64,000 nucleotides of DNA, taken from NCBI GenBank assembly GCA_902651635.1, contig CACRSC010000012.1, positions 1 to 64,000 on the forward strand, in the 5' to 3' direction. Each line of letters opens with the position of its first letter. Within the stretch, counting starts at the first letter, position 1. Shown piece after piece: positions 32,476 to 43,410 of the stretch. The position numbers were made by a program, and so were the translations under genes. Below the pieces are notes generated by a model that saw nothing but the letters and a program-made list of their open reading frames with translations, was not told the origin of the DNA and searched no databases. This DNA comes from Mastigamoeba balamuthi (lineage: Eukaryota; Evosea; Mastigamoebida; Mastigamoebidae).

Positions 32476-35400
32476 ATGACTGACGCAGCGCCTGTTGTGC
32501 CGGCACCCATCGCGGCGGCCTCGAGCATCGAGGAGCCCGCGACGCAGCCGATCGCCGCCCCGCCGTCGAGCGCGCCGCACCAGCAGCAGCGCCACGGGTA
32601 CCGCGGGCAGGTCAAGGCGGTGCCGTCGGGCGACACGCTCGTCGTGAGCGTCTTCGCGCCCGACGGGACGTCTGCGGACCACACGGTGTCGCTCTCGGGC
32701 ATCGTGGCGCCCAGGCTGGGCAGGCTCCAGGGCGAGGTCTCGGGCGGCCAGTCCTCCGAGGACGAGGCCTTTGCCTGGGACTCGCGCGAGTTCCTCCGCC
32801 GCAAGTGCATCGGCCAGATGGTCTCGTGCACCGTCGTTGGCGCGGGCCCCAAGGTGAGAAGAGAGCTCCTCGTCGCAACAACAACACAAAAAGCCAGTGG
32901 AAAAAAGACCACCAAACAGCAGTCAACACAACACACAACACATCACACGAACCAATATTTGCTACTGGATACTCAACGCGCCAACACCCTCACCCCGCTG
33001 CAGCGCGAGTTCGTGACGGCGCAGCTCAACGGCGAGGACCTCACGAAGCAGATTGTCGCCGAGGGGTGGGCGCACGTCCGTGCTCCGAACGTTCCCGCCA
33101 ACGGCACGCCTCGCCCGTACGACGACCCCGATCCCCCCCGCTCCTACAGAGCCGTTGCTGCTTTTTTAGTTGCACTTTTCCTCCGCTGTTTTGTTTTGTG
33201 TCGGTTTTGCTTTGCTTGTCGGGTGCCAACGACGGCGCGCATGGCAGTGAGGTCGTCGCGCTGCTGGAGCTCGAGGAGCAGGCCAAGCAGCAGAAGAAGG
33301 GCATCCACAACCTGAGCAGCGCGGCGTCGTCCAAGCGCCCGCTCCACGTTGCGATAACCCCGCTCAGCTTCTTTGACCGCGAGAAGGACCGCGAGGTCAA
33401 GGGTGCGCCCGCTCTCTACCCGCCCCCACACTGCTGCGCTCACCACCTCCGCGGGCTGCCCCAAATGAAGGGCGCGGTAATTCATAAACTAATTCAACTG
33501 ATTTGCCACAACTTGCTAACACTGCTCGGCCAACAAATACAGCGATCGTCGAGGTTGTCAGGACCGGGACCATGTTCCGCGTGACGTTCCTGCCGTCGTT
33601 CCTCTCCGCCACGCTCAACGTTGCGGGCTGCGCGGCTCCCAACGTCCGGTGCGCAGGCCACCACCCTCCTCCCCGCCCCCTCGTCTCTGCAAGAGGAGGA
33701 GTCTTCTGATTGCCGTCTGTACCAAACCGCGCAGCTGGAACCCCGAGAAGAAGGAGCTCGAGGCCGAGCCTTTCGGCATGGAGGCGAGGCACTTCATCGA
33801 GCACCACGTCCTCAACCGCGAGATCTCCGTCAAGCTGCGCAGTACGAGCAATTCAATCGGTTTTTGGTTTCGTATCCCGGAAACCAACCCGCGTTGCCCG
33901 CAGGCATTGACAAGAGCAACTTCTTCACCGGCGTGGTCACTGTCCTGGGCCGCGACCTGGCCCAGGAGCTCATCAAGATCGGCATGGCCAAGTTCGTGCA
34001 GTGGGCCGGCGTCAAGGACGACGCCGAGTACTGCCAGAAGCTCAAGCAGCTCGAGGACATCGCCGTCGAGAAGCGCGCGGGCGTTTGGGTCAACGGCCGC
34101 CCCTCTGTCGCTGCCGACGCAGCGCGCGAGGCCACGGCGACGACGTTCAAGGGCAAGGTCATCGACATCCCGACGTCGGGCATACTCGAGGTCCTGACCG
34201 AGAACGGCGTCACGCGGAGGGTCACGCTGGCGTCGATCCGCGTGCCGCGCGTCATCCGCGAGACGACGGGCCCGCGCAAGGACGCCAAGAAGCCCACGGA
34301 CGAGAAGAAGCCCAACGCCACCGAGATGAGGAGGGCACAGTACGAGAGCGCCATGGGCCTCGAGGGCCGCGAGGTGCTGCGCAAGAAGCTCATCGGCAAC
34401 CTCGTCGAGTGCGTCCAGCGCTACGAGCGCGAGCCCCAGGAGGGCGACACGCAGCACGCCAACGAGGGCCCGCGCGCGTACTCGGACGTGTACTTCCAGG
34501 GCGCCAACATCGCGCTGCTGCTGCTCAACGCCGGCCTGGCGACGGTCGTGCCGCACAGGTCCAACGAGCCGCGGTCGGACGACTACGACGCGCTGTGCAT
34601 GTCCGAGAAGAGGGCGCAGGCCAAGCCCGTCGGGCTGTTCGTCCCGCCCAACAAGATGGAGATCCCCAGGGTCACGGACTACACGGTCGACCAGGACCAG
34701 GCGAGGTGCGCCGGGCTGCTGGCCTCGCTGAGGGGCAAGGACATCGACGCGGTCGTCGAGCACATCTGGACCGCGACGCACGTCAAGGTCTTTGTCAGGC
34801 AGATCAACAGCTACATCTCGCTGTGCCTCGTCGCGGTGCGCATCCCGAGGGCCGGCGAGCGCGGCGTGCCCAAGGGCATCGACAAGTCGGCCCTCAAGTA
34901 CGACACCGAGGCGATCAGGTTCGTCAAGGAGAGCTGCCAGCTGCGCAACGTCAAGATCAACATCGAGAACGTCGACCGCCGCGGCAACTTCATCGGCTCG
35001 CTGCACCTCGACGCCAAGCGCGACCTCGGCCACCTGCTCGTCGTCAACGGCTACGCGTACGTCAGCGAGATGGACGACAGGTCGCCCTCGTACGCCGCGC
35101 TCGCCGAGATCCAGGAGCAGGCGCGCGGCCGCAGGGTCAAGATCTGGGAGGGCTACGCTCCCCCGGTGATCGAGCTCCCCTACTCGAGCGACAGGCCCAA
35201 GGAGCACCTCGAGGTCGTCGTGACCGAGGTCTTCAGCGTCAACGAGTTCTACGTCCAGAACGTCAAGGAGGCCGTTGCGCTGGAGGAGCTCAGCGCGAAG
35301 CTGGCGCAGCTTGCGGCGTCGCCCGAGCAGCAGCAGCTGGCGAGGCAGATGGACATTAAGCGCGGGTTCATCGTGCTGGCCAAGTTTGCCGAGGACAACT

Positions 35401-35975
35401 GCTGGTACCGCGCGCGTGTCACGCAGCTCAACGGCGACGACCTCGTCGTCCAGTTCATCGACTTTGGCAACAAGGACAAGGTCGACAGGAAGTTTGTCAT
35501 GCCGCTGCCCCAGGAGCTGCAGAAGCTCCCGCCGTTCGCCAAGAAGAGCGGCCTGGCGTTCATCACTGTGCCCGCCGACGAGGACATGCAGCAGAGCGCC
35601 ACCCAGGAGTTCATGACCATCGTCGGGGGCAAGAGGCTCCAGGCGGTCGTCGAGGGTGTTGATGACGGGCTCCAGCTGAGCCTCGCCCTCAACGATTCTC
35701 ATGTACGCAGCTTGCTTTTTTCCGCTCTGAAACTGTCATGCTGACACCCGAGCCCTCGCAGATCAACACGGCGCTCGTCAGGGACGGGTTCGCCCGCGTT
35801 CTCACCAAGTCCAAGGTGAGGGCAGACGAGGTCCTGCTCGCCAACCTCAAGGACGCCGAGGGCAAGGCCAGGGCCAACCGCGTACGCCGCATTGTTCGCA
35901 TACAGCACCATCTTACGCATCATTCCACAGATGAACATGTGGCAGTACGGCGACTACTGCTCCGACGAGGACTAG
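32476..35975 (+). CDS. SND1: Tudor-SN / SND1 (staphylococcal nuclease-like repeats plus Tudor)
   Basis: Eight exons (32476-32853, 33004-33118, 33250-33400, 33543-33646, 33736-33841, 33911-35703, 35761-35880, 35931-35975; edges of exons 2-6 approximate) give about 930 residues. Tudor-SN works in RNA metabolism, as a spliceosome and stress-granule cofactor and nuclease scaffold. Repeated SN folds are recognisable by YRGQVKAVPSGDTLVV, IVEVVRTGTMFRV, FKGKVIDI and the A...L-GLATVV pattern. The Tudor core is GFIVLAKFAEDNCWYRARV...VQFIDFGNKDKV, embedded in the last SN fold. The end MWQYGDYCSDED matches the family's MWRYGD-type tail. It has an N-terminal Pro/Ala/Gln extension of about 40 residues. 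Confidence 0.93.
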
Positions 35976-36098
35976 AGAGGGTTTTTGCGAAGTTGCCCGC
36001 TGTGTCGAGGTAGGAGCGGAGCTGGCCACAAGTCCCGAAGAAGAAGAACCACACAAGACGTCACTACTGTTTAAACAAAGAAGGTCGCCTCTTGTCTT

Positions 36099-37602
36099 TT
36101 ACTTGTTGACTGGGTGCACTGTCGCGCTCTGGGGGGCCTCGAAGTCGAGGGTGTGCACGAACGTCGTGGACTCGCCCCACTCCTTGCAGCGCCAAGCGAC
36201 GGTCACGGTCACGTCGAACGTGCCCCAGCCGATCCTGGTGACCTCGTAGGGGGGCTTGGTGACCTTGACACTGCTGGGGGTGAAGGTGGGATGAAGCTCG
36301 AAGGTCACGCTGCTGATGACAGCCCACAGGTCCACAGTCGCTATCTCTGGCGCCGGCCTCACGAACGCAGTCCACCGGTGGTGGTCGGGGTCCACTGCCT
36401 CGTGCGTGTTGCCGATGAGCAGGCCCCCGAGTTTGACTGCCCTCTGCGCGAGCGTGTAGGCGAAACCGACATAGTAGGGGTCGAGCCACTTGGGTATCTC
36501 CTCGATGGTCTGGGCGTCGCGAGGGTGCCACGCGGGAACGGCGTCAATGGTCACGCCGAGCTTCTCGCACAGCCCCATCAGGACGTCGTCGCACGTGGCC
36601 CAGATGCGCAGGTCCGCCTTGGAGTCGTCGGGCGTCTGCTGCAGGTTGATGATGACGCACTTCTTCGCCATGAACGGGAAGTGCGTGATGTGCCGCAGCG
36701 ACATCGAAGTGCCGGCCACGATGCACAGCTCGGCCTTGCGGCAGTTCTCCTCCGCCTCTGTCCAGTCCATGTCGTCGAGCAGCTCCCCGAAGTTGATGTG
36801 CGTGTCCTTGGTGCCCGCGTTTGCGTCCCTGGTCGAGATGAGCCCATTCATCGAGAACACGGTGCCCGCCCCGGTCTTCCTGGCTGTCGGCTGCCCCGTG
36901 TACGCGGCCGGCAGGGCGCTCCCGCACCGCGAGCACTGCCCCACCGCGTGGTCGTGCACGTGGATGTTGCGCCGCACGTGGTAGTTGCGCTCAAAGTCGT
37001 AGCCGCAGGCCGTGCAGCGCTCGATGTAGACGTCGCCGTGCAGGCAGCACAGCTGCGTGTGCCCCTTGAGCCCCGCCTTGCGGAAGATGCCGTCGAGGTT
37101 CGTCGTCACGACGTAGTGCGCGTACCCCAGCCGGATCAGCGTGGCCATCGCCATGTGCGTCACGCTGGGCTCCGCGTCCTGCATCTGCGGCACACGTGTT
37201 GAGACCGACCCCAGGCGCCGCTGCCACTCACATCGACTTTCTTCGCTGACTTCTTCGGGGCGCGCGCGGCCTCGCGGCGGAGCGTCGCCAGCTCGTCCGC
37301 CTGCTCGGCGCTGATGCCCCCGGTGCCTTCGAGCACTGCGAGCTGGTTGATCCTGCGCTTGGTCCACGCCCCGTTGGGGCCTCTGTAGTCGCTCACCCCG
37401 CTCGATGTCGACACTCCGGCGCCTGCCCCCCGAGCAGCGTGCGCGTTAGGCGCAAAGCCCCGACCGCGGACGCTCGACCTGTGAAGAAGACGGTGTACGA
37501 GCTTCCGCGGACAAGGCGCGCGAGCGAGTCGATTTTCTTCGCCAGAACCGAGTCGGAGTCGGTGTGCTCCGCGATGCGCGTGTGGTCAACCGTGTCCGCC
37601 AT
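36099..37602 (-). CDS. sirtuin (Sir2 deacylase) fused to a C-terminal YEATS domain
   Basis: Three exons (37602-37479, 37422-37232, 37184-36099) give about 466 residues. The first part is a sirtuin: FFTGAGVSTSSGVSDYRGP (NAD loop, restored exactly by splicing intron 1), GPNGAWTKRRI, VVTTNLDG, catalytic His in CLHGDVYIE, four zinc Cys (CTACGYD and CSRCGS), GTSMSLRH and VIINLQQT. It resembles the SIRT6/7 group in layout. After about residue 345 comes a YEATS fold: HHRWTAFVRP, VTFELHPTF, then KPPYEVTRIGWGTF, close to GAS41/AF9 in spacing and keeping the His and aromatic residues that hold acyl-lysine. One chain would thus remove and read acyl marks on chromatin using NAD. The common sirtuin TQN-D motif reads TTN-D. 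The exon covering both domains is continuous from 37184, so the fusion does not rest on a guessed splice. Confidence 0.88.
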
Positions 37603-37754
37603 GAGTCCTGGTCGCGCGCTGTGCTGCACGTAACCACACTAATTTATGCCTCTTCGATTTTTTCGATTCTCAGGGGGAAGCTCGCAAGCATTTGATGCCG
37701 TCAGGTTACAATAAGCGACATATTCACCGATCAGCCAATGACACGGTCAGTCAG

Positions 37755-38345
37755 TCAGTCATCTGGCATCAGGCCGAATCTCTCGTGCGTCTCGCGTATG
37801 GTGCACTCGTTGAGTTCCGCTGAGAGGAGGGGGGGGGGGGGGGGGGGACGTCAGCAGAGGATCCAGAACCGAGGAGGAAAAGGGGTCCGGACAGAGTCTC
37901 TGGATGATGGTCTGGGCCAGGTCCTTCATTTCGTTGTACTCGTGCACCGACTGCAGCTCCTTCGACACTCGCGCCTTCAGCTCACTGAGCGCGAAGCAGA
38001 CACGTCAGACGACACGCATCGCTCTTCAACGGGGGAAAACAAACGCACGCTTTTTCAGATTCGAGTGCCCGGAGCGAGTCCTCCGCAGCACGTTCCGCAG
38101 CGACGGCTGCCTGCCGCCTCGAGGGCCTCCACAGCACCTCTGCGTGGTCCTGTGACACGTCATAGGCGACGGGTCCGCGGGTGCATCTGCGCTCCTCGCT
38201 GGGCGCTCAGTCCGGGGCCGTAGCTGGTCCGAGCAGCGCACATGTGGTGCTTGGCGAGGTCGTCTCTGCCGAGCAGGGCCCTGGCGGCCTCCTCTGTGGA
38301 GGCGATCACCTGGTGCTCGTCGACGGCCCTGTTTGCCTGGTCCAT
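37755..38345 (-). CDS. SWI5: DNA recombination protein SWI5
   Basis: Several short exons. The C-terminal half carries the SWI5 signature: LQSVHEYNEMKDLAQTIIQRL, then after an intron ELNECTIREIHERFGLMPDD and stop (37755). It matches the family's HEYNEIKD...GQ-L and ERFGL-DD ends. Upstream is a coiled-coil (AAVAAERAAEDSLRALESEK), as expected, and a likely first exon beginning MDQANRAVDEHQ at 38345. SWI5 with SFR1 stimulates Rad51/Dmc1 strand exchange in the nucleus. The last intron contains a run of about 18 C; the first exon junctions are unsettled, one perhaps using a GC donor. It is divergent from SYF1, starting about 150 bases away. Confidence 0.8.
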
Positions 38346-38498
38346 TCCCGCTGCGCGAAATCCAGAAAGAGATCTGCCGTAACGAGATACCGGGGGACGA
38401 TGAAAATATCTTCCCCCCCGCGCTTCAAAAAATCCCCCAGAGAACTTTCCGCTGCTCCCGTCGTGGCGCGCGCGAGTCACCCGCAACACCCCCTCCAA

Positions 38499-41375
38499 AT
38501 GGCGCAACCGCAAGCCGCCGACCCAGCACCCGCCGCCGCCGCCGCCGTGGCAGATCCGTCGCAGTATGTCTTCGCGCCCGTGCGTTAGCGTCCCAGTCGC
38601 CCCATCCCATCCCAGCCAGCGCTCTTCTAACCCCCCCCCCCTGGGCCCCCACCCGCAGGAGGAGGAGGACCTGCCGTACGAGGAGGACGTGCTGCGGAAC
38701 CCGTACCACCTGAAGGCGTGGCTGCGGTACCTGGAGTTCAAGACGGCGACGTCAGCGCCTGCGCGGGTCGTGAACCTCATCTACGAGCGGGCGCTGCGGG
38801 AGCTGCCGGGCAGCTACAAGCTCTGGCACGCGTACCTCGGGGCGCGGGCGCGGCAGGCGCGCGGGCGGTGCCCCGGGGACGCGGCGTACGAGCGGGCCAA
38901 CGCGGTGTACGAGCGGGCGCTGGTGTTCATGCACAAGATGCCGCGCGTGTGGCTCGACTACGCGGCGTTCCTCTGCGAGCAGCACAGGGTCACGCGGGCG
39001 CGGCGCGCGTTCGACAGGGCGCTGCAGGCACTGCCGGTCTCGCAGCACGCGGGCGTGTGGCGGCCGTACGTCGAGTTCGCGCGGGGCAGCGGCGTGCAGC
39101 TGCTGGCGACGCGCGTGTACAGGCGGTGGCTCAAGTACGAGCCCGCGGGCGTCGAGGAGTACGTCGAGTACCTCGTGGGCGCGGGGCTCTACAACGAGGC
39201 CGCCGTGCGCCTGGCCGCAGCGCTCGAGGACGACGCGTTCAAGAGCGCCCGGGGCAAGACCAAGCACGCGCTGTGGCTGGAGCTCTGCGCGCTGGTCACC
39301 AAGCACCCGGCAGAGGTCACGAGCGTGCAGGCCGAGCCCGTCATCCGCAGCGGCCTGCGCAGGTTCAGCGACGAGGTGGGCCTGCTGTGGACGAGCCTCG
39401 CCGAGCACTACACGCGCCTGGGCCACTGGGACAAGGCCCGCGACGTCTTCGAGGAGGCCATGGAGTCGGTCATGACGGTCAAGGACTTCAGCATGGTCTG
39501 GGACGCCTACCAGCAGTTCGAGGACCAGCTCATCGCCGACAAGACGCGCGCGCTCGAGAGCCCCGAGGAGGCCGGCGACGGCATGTCCGAGGACGAGAGG
39601 AAGAGGGCCCTGGCGGAGCTCGACCTGCAGGCCGCGAGGTACGAGCGCCTGATCGAGCGCCAGCCGCTGCTGGTCAACAGCGTGCAGCTGCGGCAGAACA
39701 GGCACAACGTCTTCAAGTGGCGCGAGCGCGTGCGGCTCTACCACGAGGCCGGCAGCGTCGCCGAGGTCATCGCGACGTACAGGGACGCCATCAAGAGCGT
39801 CGACGCGTTCAAGGCGACGGGCAAGCCGCACACGCTGTGGACGGGCCTCGCGAGGTACTACAGCGACGAGCTCGGCGACGCCGAGACGGCCCGCAAGATC
39901 CTCGCGCGCGGCGTACGGCAGAACTTCAAGGCCGTCGACGACCTCGCCTCGGTCTGGTGCGAGTACATCGAGCTCGAGATACGCACGTGCAACTACCAGC
40001 GCGCGCGCGAGCTCTGCCAGGAGGCCACGACGGTGCCCAGGGACCTCTTCTCGTCGTCGGCCAAGCCCGCGGGGCCCGACGAGCGGCCCGAGACGGCGCG
40101 CAAGTGGCTGCACAAGTCGATCAAGCTCTGGTCGCTCTACGCGGACCTCGAGGAGAGCTTCGGGACGCTGCAGACGACGCGGGCCGTTTACGACCGCATC
40201 TTCGAGCTGCGCATCGCGACGCCGCAGATCGTCATCAACTACGCGCACCTGCTCGAGGAGCAGGGCTACTTCGAGGAGTCGTTCCGCGCATACGAGCGCG
40301 GCGTCGCCCTCTTCAACTTCCCGCACGCGATGCCCATCTGGCTCTGCTACCTCACCAAGTTTGTCCAGCGCTACGTGCGTCGCACCCCGCCCACCCCGGC
40401 CGCGGCTGACTCGACCCCTGTGCGCAGGGAGGGCGCAAACTGGAGAGGGCGAGGGATCTCTACGAGCAGGTGCTCGCCAAGGTGCCCGAGAAGGAGGCCA
40501 AGGTGTTCTACATCCTCTACGCGAACCTCGAGGAGGAGTACGGGCTGGCGCGCCACGCGATGGCCGTCTACGACCGCGCGACGAGGGCCGTCGCCGAGGA
40601 CGACCGCTACAAGATGTACCTCATGTACATCGCGCGTGCGGGCGAGTTCTTCGGCGTCGTCAAGACGCGCGACATCTACGAGCGCGCGATACAGTCGCTG
40701 CCCGACAAGCACGTGCGCGACATGTGCATGCGGTTCGCCGCGCTCGAGCGCAAGCTCGGCGAGGTCGACCGCGCGCGCGCGATCTACGCGCACTGCTCGC
40801 AGTTCTGCAGCCCCCAGTCGGACACCAAGTTCTGGGACACGTGGAGGGACTTTGAGGTGCAGCACGGCAACGACGACACGTACCGCGAGATGCTCCGCAT
40901 TCGCCGCAGCGTGCAGGCGTCGATGAACACGCAGGTCAACGTCGCCTCGGCTGAGATGCTCGCGGCCCAGCAGGCAGCGGACGCCGCCGCGGAGCAGGCG
41001 CGCGGCACGAAGCGCGGGGCAGACGCCACGATGGAGCAGCTCGAGCGCGAGGCCAAGTCGGACGAGCCCCAGGCCGCGGCCGCTGCGGCAGCAGAAGACA
41101 AGAAGCCGTCGCAGCCGAGGCGCACAGTCGAGTTTGCCAAGCCCGCCGCGCCCGAGAACCCTGAGGCAATGGACCTCGACGACGAGGACGAGGAGGAGGA
41201 GAAGAAGGACCACGAAGAGGGGGCCAAGCCCAAGGCAGACGTCGACCTCGACCAGCTCAAGCCTGTCCCCGCTGCTGTGCTGTCGGGCGTGACTGAGGGC
41301 GGCCGCGGCCGCGACCCCGACAAGCCGCTGATCGGCGCCCTGGAAAGGCTCCGTAGGGCAGGCAAGGCCAACTGA
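38499..41375 (+). CDS. SYF1: pre-mRNA splicing factor SYF1 / XAB2
   Basis: Three exons (38499-38579, 38659-40374, 40428-41375) give about 914 residues, the family's length. SYF1 is an HAT-repeat scaffold of the Prp19-associated complex in the spliceosome, and as XAB2 it links to transcription-coupled repair. The N-terminus has the family's EEDLPYEEDVLRNPYHLKAWLRYLEF opening, followed by many HAT repeats with W, Y and A-x3-YERAL spacing (for example NAVYERALVFMHKMPRVWLDYAAF). After the repeats comes SDTKFWDTWRDFEVQHGN, then an acidic Ala/Glu/Lys tail. The start MAQPQAADP lies in open sequence after an in-frame region with no likely Met. Introns have GTGCGT donors. Confidence 0.95.
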
Positions 41376-41510
41376 CCAACTGAGGCCGGCGTGCGCCACG
41401 AAGCAGAGACGCTTCCCAGTGCTGGTTCCCTATATCCCTCTCTCCCTTCGCAAAACGAACACATAGACACACTCGGCAACACGAGGGTTAAAGCTGAATC
41501 CGCTGCGCGC

Positions 41511-43410
41511 TCAGCCCGTCAGCTCGTTGTTAAGGAAACTATCCACATTGTAGAAGCGTGCCCGTACTTCCCGTCCAGCGAAGAAGCGTCCACAGAGACC
41601 GGTGAATGCTGTTTGTGGCCCCAATGTCAGAGTTGAAGCTTGACGAGGGCGAAGCGAACCTTCGTCTGAAGCCTCGTCGTTGGCGAACTCGATAAATATG
41701 CGGACGGCCTCGTGCTCCGGCGCGCCATCAATGACCTTGACAACGACCTTCTTGACCTCGCCGTACTTGCTGCACTCCTCTCGGACCTCTCCCTCGAGGT
41801 CTGCGTCGACCTCTTGCGGGGGAACCATGTTCTGAGCCGAGCACGCACGGTGAGCTTTCCACCGGGGGGCACTTGGGCGCGCAGCTTGCGCACCGTCAGC
41901 AGAAGAACACGCGAGACAACCTGCGGCCCCAGGGGCATCACTGGCGCCGCATACGCTGGCTCTTTCTCCGGGGCCTCTTGCTGCTCCTTCTGCGGGTTCA
42001 CAATCACTCCGACAGCACTGCCGCGCTCGGTCTGCTTCGCCAAGAGCGGGGCCGTGGTCCCCTGCTCGTCCTTGCCGAGGCCCGCGCCCTCGCGCCAGCC
42101 ATACCTCGCCATGATCTTCGCCCCGATGCCGCTCTGCAGCGAGGCAGACGCAGTGGAGCCGTCGTTTGCCCTGGCGGCCGCGCCCTTCTTCCTGCGGTTC
42201 TGCTTCTTCTTCTTGGGCCTCGGCCGCGCGAACTCGAACGGGGCCGACGATGGCGGCACGAAGCCCTCGGGCGGGACCCACGGCACACCTGCAGCACCAG
42301 CACCACACCCACCAGCCGCGTGAGTCGCGTTCCCCGGGAGGCGGGCCTCAGGTCTCTGTGCCCTGGTGCACCATCGAGGTCCGGGTCCACGAGCTCCTCG
42401 ACGTCGTTGCCGCAGACGTCGAGCGTCCTCGCGTTCTGCTTCTCCCCGGCGTCGCCCTCCTCCTCGCCCTCCTGCTCGCTGTCGCTGGCGTCTGCCCTTG
42501 CCTGCTGCTGCTGCTGCTGCTGCTGTGGTGGCTCGTTGGACGGGGCGGCCTGTGCAGCAGCAGTGGCCGCGTGGGGCTCGGTGGTGGCAGCCGGCTGCGG
42601 GGGCTGCTGCTGGGGCTGCTGCTGGGGCTCGGGGGCCAGGCCGCTGAGGCGCGCGCGGCGGAGGTAGGCCTCCTCGCCGGTGATGTCCATGGGGATGTCG
42701 GCCGCGGGCTTCTTGGCTATGGCCTCCTCCGCCTGGCGCAGCAGCTCCCGCGACCTGATCTCCGCCGCCCTCCGCTTGCAGTACTCGTCGTAGTCGTTGG
42801 GCCTCGCCGGGTCGTACGCCTCCCGCACCACCGCCCTCGCCGCCTCGTCCTCGACCAGCGCCTCCTCCTCCCTCCTCTCCTCCTCCTCCCTCGGCCTCTG
42901 CTGCTGCTGCTGCTCCTCCGCTGCCCTGCGCTGCTGCTGCTGCTGCCGCTGCTGGGGCTCCTCGGCCGTCGCGTGCGGCCTGTCCGCGTGCGGGGTCGCT
43001 GCAGCAGCCGCCGCAGCCGCAGCAGCCGCAGCCAGGCGCTTGCGCTGCTGGGCCTGGAAGAGCTTGGCGGTCATGGCGTTGACCGACGACATCTGCTCCA
43101 CCGCCAGCGGCGGCGACGTCGACGCCACGGGGGCGCAGGGCCCCGCCGCCGGCCTCGCCGCCCCCGCAGAGGGCTCCGGGGGGCGGCAGGCGCCCGCGGG
43201 GGGGCTGGGGAGGCGCGGGGCGTCGCTGGTGGGGGGCAGGTCGTCGTAGAGGCTGAGACCCGTCCGAGACGCGGTGGGCGGCTTGGGCGGCGCGGGAGGG
43301 GCGAGCGCCGCCAGCTGCGGGGCGGGGGCTGGAGGCTGCGGCGGCGCCGAGGACGCGGACGACGAGGGCGCGGGGAGGTCCTCGTACAGGTCCCACACGG
43401 GCTTCGACAT
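41511..43410 (-). CDS. RBM17: splicing factor SPF45 (RBM17): G-patch plus UHM
   Basis: Minus-strand gene starting MSKPVWDLYEDLPAP at 43410 and ending FLNNELTG at 41511. It has short LYDDLP-type repeats near the start, then Ala- and Gln-rich low complexity. A large first exon reaches about 42345. Next comes VPWVPPEGFVPP, and a G-patch (GIGAKIMARYGWREGAGLGKDEQG). The C-terminal U2AF-homology RRM (NMVPPQEVDADLEGEVREEC to GRFFAGREVRARFYN) is interrupted by a short intron between NDEASDE and AFTGLCGRFF. The RARFYN loop is the UHM's ligand-binding motif for splice factor tryptophan peptides. Role: 3' splice-site choice in the nucleus. The long poly-Gln and poly-Ala runs are not usual in animal SPF45. 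Confidence 0.92.

Noticed and set aside
33615-35702. 695-codon open frame on the minus strand across Tudor-SN
   Set aside because: Antisense shadow of a GC-rich gene: its length follows from codon bias, the sense strand gives a clear Tudor-SN protein with matching splice sites, and the antisense translation is Leu/Val/Arg/Asp-rich without domains.
38752-40326. 524-codon minus-strand frame across SYF1
   Set aside because: Antisense shadow; the sense frame has HAT repeats along its whole length.
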